A stretch of 8,600 bases of DNA from Bacteroidales bacterium (lineage in GTDB: Bacteria; Bacteroidota; Bacteroidia; Bacteroidales; Tenuifilaceae): NCBI GenBank assembly GCA_008933525.1, contig WBUV01000110.1, positions 1 through 8,600 on the forward strand, written 5' to 3'. Position numbers and translations under genes: made by a program. Below, one piece after another: positions 6,862-8,600 of this stretch. The notes beneath the pieces are model-generated. The model saw only the letters and a program-made list of their open reading frames with translations, did not search any database and was not told where the DNA came from. The first letter of the stretch is position 1. Every line of letters begins with the position of its first letter.

Positions 6862-7233
6862 CTATTTTTCAAGGTCCTCAAAAGTTACGCTCGAGAACTC
6901 TGTTGTAGCCATCTCTAACTCTTCATGCTCAACCATCTCGCTACGGGGAATAACCTCTTGGTTTGTTTTGATATAATCTACAACTTCGTTCAATCCCTCA
7001 AGGAATTTCTCAAAATCCTCCTTGTACAAGAAGATTTTATGCTTTTCGTAGTACATCTTACCATCCTTACCCATACGTTTTTTGCTTTCGGTAATAGTAA
7101 GGTAGAAATCGCTGTTACGGGTCGATTTCACATCGAAAAAGTAAGTTCTTTTACCAGCACGAATCACTTTCGAGAAAATATCCTCTTTGTCCGCTTTCTC
7201 AAAATCGTCAAGGTTTTCAAATCCGTCCATCAT
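6862..7233 (-). CDS. DUF3276 family, PUR-type nucleic-acid-binding protein
   Basis: A 123-residue cytoplasmic protein matching the Bacteroidota DUF3276 family, which is related to PUR-alpha/Borrelia PurA single-stranded DNA/RNA-binding proteins. The PUR repeat runs from about residue 18 to 92. Its beta sheet strands include IFSKVIRAGKRTYFFDVK and DFYLTITESKKRM, then a basic hairpin (GKDGKMYYEKHKIFLY) and the closing amphipathic helix (KEDFEKFLEGLNEVVDYIK). The N-terminus (MMDGFENLDDFEKADKED) and the C-terminal tail (about 97-123) are acidic. In Borrelia a single PUR repeat dimerises to make the full fold, so a homodimer is expected. The cellular role in Bacteroidota is not firmly known. Either of the two leading Met codons may be the start. 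A TATTTTTG box lies 45 bp upstream, so it is probably a single-gene unit ending at the shared terminator. Confidence 0.9.
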   Translation of the reverse strand: MMDGFENLDDFEKADKEDIFSKVIRAGKRTYFFDVKSTRNSDFYLTITESKKRMGKDGKMYYEKHKIFLYKEDFEKFLEGLNEVVDYIKTNQEVIPRSEMVEHEELEMATTEFSSVTFEDLEK

Positions 7234-7277
7234 CTCACAGTATTTAAATTAGGTTTGGTTTTAGGTTTTCAACCTCC

Positions 7278-7285
7278 CAAAAATA
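7278..7285 (-). promoter_or_regulatory. -7 box of the DUF3276 gene (TATTTTTG)
   Basis: The minus strand reads TATTTTTG, matching TAnnTTTG and identical to the candidate box before feoAB. The start of transcription would fall near 7271, giving a leader of about 38 bases. A TTTG at 7316-7319 is too distant (30 bp) to be a standard -33 element. Confidence 0.45.
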
Positions 7286-7338
7286 GAAAAATATTTGTCA
7301 TTCGGTTTGTTTAGGCAAAATTTTTAACAAAAATCTTC

Positions 7339-7493
7339 ATTTTGGTTGAAAGATGTTAGTTTTTTTGGTTGAGGTGGGATTGGTGTGGTTGTGATGTTTG
7401 TTTGGTTATTGAGTAATTAAGTTATTAGGGAAATAAGTAATTGGGTAATTAAGTAGTTAAGTAATGAGTTTTGGGGTTGAAGTTGTGAGTTAA
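7339..7493 (+). repeat. 155-base C-free tract containing an octad repeat
   Basis: No C occurs on the plus strand from 7339 to 7493. The first part is G/T-rich, with TTTGGTTGA appearing twice. From 7411 to 7466 seven 8-bp units with consensus AAGTAATT follow one another (GAGTAATT, AAGTTATT, AGGGAAAT, AAGTAATT, GGGTAATT, AAGTAGTT, AAGTAATG). Confidence 0.75.
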
Positions 7494-7528
7494 CATTTAA
7501 TAGAAAGACAGACCTTCAATCGTCAATA

Positions 7529-7669
7529 GGACATGGATGTGTCAAATTTATGTTCCATGCCAATATTCATCGTTTGCGATGCAAAGAACTCTATTTCATT
7601 TCAAACACTTGTTATTTCTTGCATCGATTTTTTACTGGTTTCATTATTACCCCGAGTTAAAGCTGGGGG
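7529..7669. repeat. cluster of small palindromes, possible decayed REP/MITE-like element
   Basis: Several inverted repeats lie close together. GGaCATGG (7529-7536) pairs with CCATGCC (7555-7561). CATCG/CGATG form a tight hairpin (7568-7581). CGATGCAA (7577-7584) also has an inverted copy TTGCATCG (7619-7626). CCCCgAG (7650-7656) pairs with CTgGGGG (7663-7669) with one mismatch. A dense group like this in noncoding DNA resembles eroded REP-type or miniature-transposon sequence; no transposase or terminal repeats are visible. Confidence 0.35.
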
Positions 7670-7705
7670 CTATTGCTTGGGCCCTATTTGGTGTTTTATC
7701 TTTTA

Positions 7706-7768
7706 AATTCATCATTCTACATTTTGCATTCTACATTCTAAATTTTACTTCCTGCTTCCATCTTCCCA
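7706..7768. repeat. heptad repeat, CATTCTA type
   Basis: Nine consecutive 7-bp units can be laid end to end. The central ones are CATTCTA, CATTTTG, CATTCTA, CATTCTA and AATTTTA. They grade into CTTCCTG, CTTCCAT and CTTCCCA. The plus strand here is nearly free of G (only 7726 and 7754), the opposite bias to the C-free tract upstream. Confidence 0.7.
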
Positions 7769-7830
7769 ATCATTTAACAGTTTTTTGCTTTATTACTTTG
7801 CATTGATTTAGTCAATCCAAAAATTGAGTG

Positions 7831-7838
7831 TATCTTTG
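7831..7838 (+). promoter_or_regulatory. -7 box of nusB (TATCTTTG)
   Basis: TATCTTTG is a full match to the Bacteroidota TAnnTTTG element and ends 37 bp before the nusB ATG. The nearest upstream TTG (7803-7805) is 25 bp away, a little farther than usual for the -33 element. Confidence 0.6.
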
Positions 7839-7875
7839 TAATCTCAAATGATAAAAGAAAATACGTTCTTACACA

Positions 7876-8600
7876 ATGATTAGCAGACGATTACTCCGAA
7901 TTAAGATTCTACAGGTTCTCTTCGCACATTTCCGTAGCGAAAACGATTCATTAAATAATCTCGAAAAGGAACTATTCCTTAGTATCGAAAAATCCTATCA
8001 GCTTTACCATTTGCTTTTACTGCTTCCCGAGGAATTAGTCGATTTTGCCCAGAACAAAATTGATTTAGGCAGACAAAAACTCCGTCCAACCCCCGAAGAG
8101 GTAAACCCAAACACCCGTTTTGTTGAAAACAAGGCAATCGATAAGCTTCGAATCAATCAGAGTTTAATAAACTACTCCACCGAGAAACGGTTGAATTGGC
8201 GTCATCACCCAGAGCTAATCAAAAGCATTTACAGCAAATTAATTTTATCCGATTACTATAGCCAGTACATGAGTGCCGAAACCAATGGTTTCGCCGATGA
8301 TAAGCAATTGCTCCTGAACTTTTTTAACAAGGAGTTAGGCGATTTAGATGATTTCAATAATTTCCTTGAGGAGCAAAGCATTTACTGGAACGACGATTTA
8401 GAGTTTGTGCTAAGCATGGCAACTAAAACGGTTAAGAAATTCACAGAATCATCCGATGAGTCTGCAGAGTTAATGCCAATGTTCCGTAACGAGGACGATG
8501 AGGATTTTGCCAAGAAGTTACTTCGTAAAGTAGTGCTTCGCCACGCGGAGAATGTTAAGTTGATTGAGGAGTACACCCAAAACTGGGAGGTTGACCGTAT
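7876..8600 (+). CDS. nusB: transcription antitermination factor NusB, C-terminus outside window
   Basis: The ATG at 7876 opens a frame of 241 residues that continues past the window end. The first residues, MISRRLLRIKILQVLFAHF, are the NusB N-terminal helix with its basic, RNA-contacting face. The last visible part (FAKKLLRKVVLRHAENVKLIEEYTQNWEVDR, about 211-241) is the start of the conserved helical core. Between them lies a long helical, charged insertion (about 25-205). Bacteroidota NusB is usually about 300 residues, against about 139 in E. coli, so the insertion is normal for the phylum. NusB binds boxA RNA with NusE (ribosomal protein S10) and prevents early termination in rRNA operons. 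An upstream ATG at 7848 is out of frame and meets a stop at once. Confidence 0.93.
   Translation, partial: MISRRLLRIKILQVLFAHFRSENDSLNNLEKELFLSIEKSYQLYHLLLLLPEELVDFAQNKIDLGRQKLRPTPEEVNPNTRFVENKAIDKLRINQSLINYSTEKRLNWRHHPELIKSIYSKLILSDYYSQYMSAETNGFADDKQLLLNFFNKELGDLDDFNNFLEEQSIYWNDDLEFVLSMATKTVKKFTESSDESAELMPMFRNEDDEDFAKKLLRKVVLRHAENVKLIEEYTQNWEVDR

Larger units (their letters stand above)
7234..7875. other. 642-bp divergent intergenic region without a credible gene
   Basis: This stretch separates the divergent DUF3276 and nusB genes. It holds a -7 box near each end, a 155-base C-free tract with an octad repeat, a cluster of small palindromes, and a heptad repeat. The one long open frame here (7537-7806) reads through the palindromes and the heptads, has a composition dominated by Phe, His and Leu, and is not believable as a protein. 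Confidence 0.75.

Noticed and set aside
6925..7314. Open frame of 129 codons on the plus strand opposite the DUF3276 gene
   Set aside because: It is the antisense shadow of a well-recognised gene and overlaps almost all of it.
7537..7806. Open frame of 89 codons on the plus strand
   Set aside because: It reads through the palindrome cluster and the heptad array, has a skewed Phe/His/Leu composition and no start context, and lies in repeat-rich noncoding DNA.

Overview
The window looks like a chromosomal segment of a Bacteroidota bacterium, most likely of the order Bacteroidales or a near relative. Supporting signs are an AT-rich composition, genes without Shine-Dalgarno sequences, -7 promoter boxes of the TAnnTTTG type, a FeoA-FeoB fusion, a TonB-dependent receptor with an N-terminal carboxypeptidase-regulatory-like domain, a DUF3276 PUR-type protein and a long NusB.

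Positions 1-5930 hold five minus-strand genes that read as one metal-transport cluster. In transcription order they are: a feoAB fusion (5930-3417), a 53-residue FeoB-associated Cys-rich membrane peptide (3330-3169, a short gene easily missed), a secreted Cys/His-rich protein of the HYC_CC_PP type (3116-2643), a TonB-dependent outer-membrane receptor (2560-326), and an HMA-domain metal-binding protein cut by the window start (149-1). Together they could move a metal across the outer membrane (receptor), handle it in the periplasm (Cys/His protein), pass it through the inner membrane (FeoB) and bind it in the cytoplasm (HMA). Feo implies Fe(II), while the HMA protein and the di-Cys receptor look more like copper or another soft metal, so the substrate of the second half is open.

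Positions 5931-6087 are a short divergent control region with a candidate -7 box for feoAB, a weaker candidate promoter for the plus-strand gene, and a 7-bp-arm dyad. The plus-strand gene (6088-6828) encodes a soluble protein of unknown function. A bidirectional hairpin terminator (about 6831-6853) separates it from a convergent DUF3276 gene (7233-6862), a probable PUR-type nucleic-acid-binding protein.

Positions 7234-7875 are a 642-bp divergent intergenic region without a believable gene. It carries a 155-base run without a single C on the plus strand that contains an octad repeat, a group of small palindromes resembling a decayed REP/MITE-like element, and a heptad repeat on a G-poor strand. 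The start of nusB (7876 to the window end) follows, behind a good TAnnTTTG box.

The least expected signal is in the noncoding DNA. Three intergenic gaps contain short degenerate arrays with a 7-bp period but unrelated unit sequences, plus one array with an 8-bp period. One of them, between feoAB and the Cys-rich peptide gene, is arranged as an inverted pair of four heptads each.
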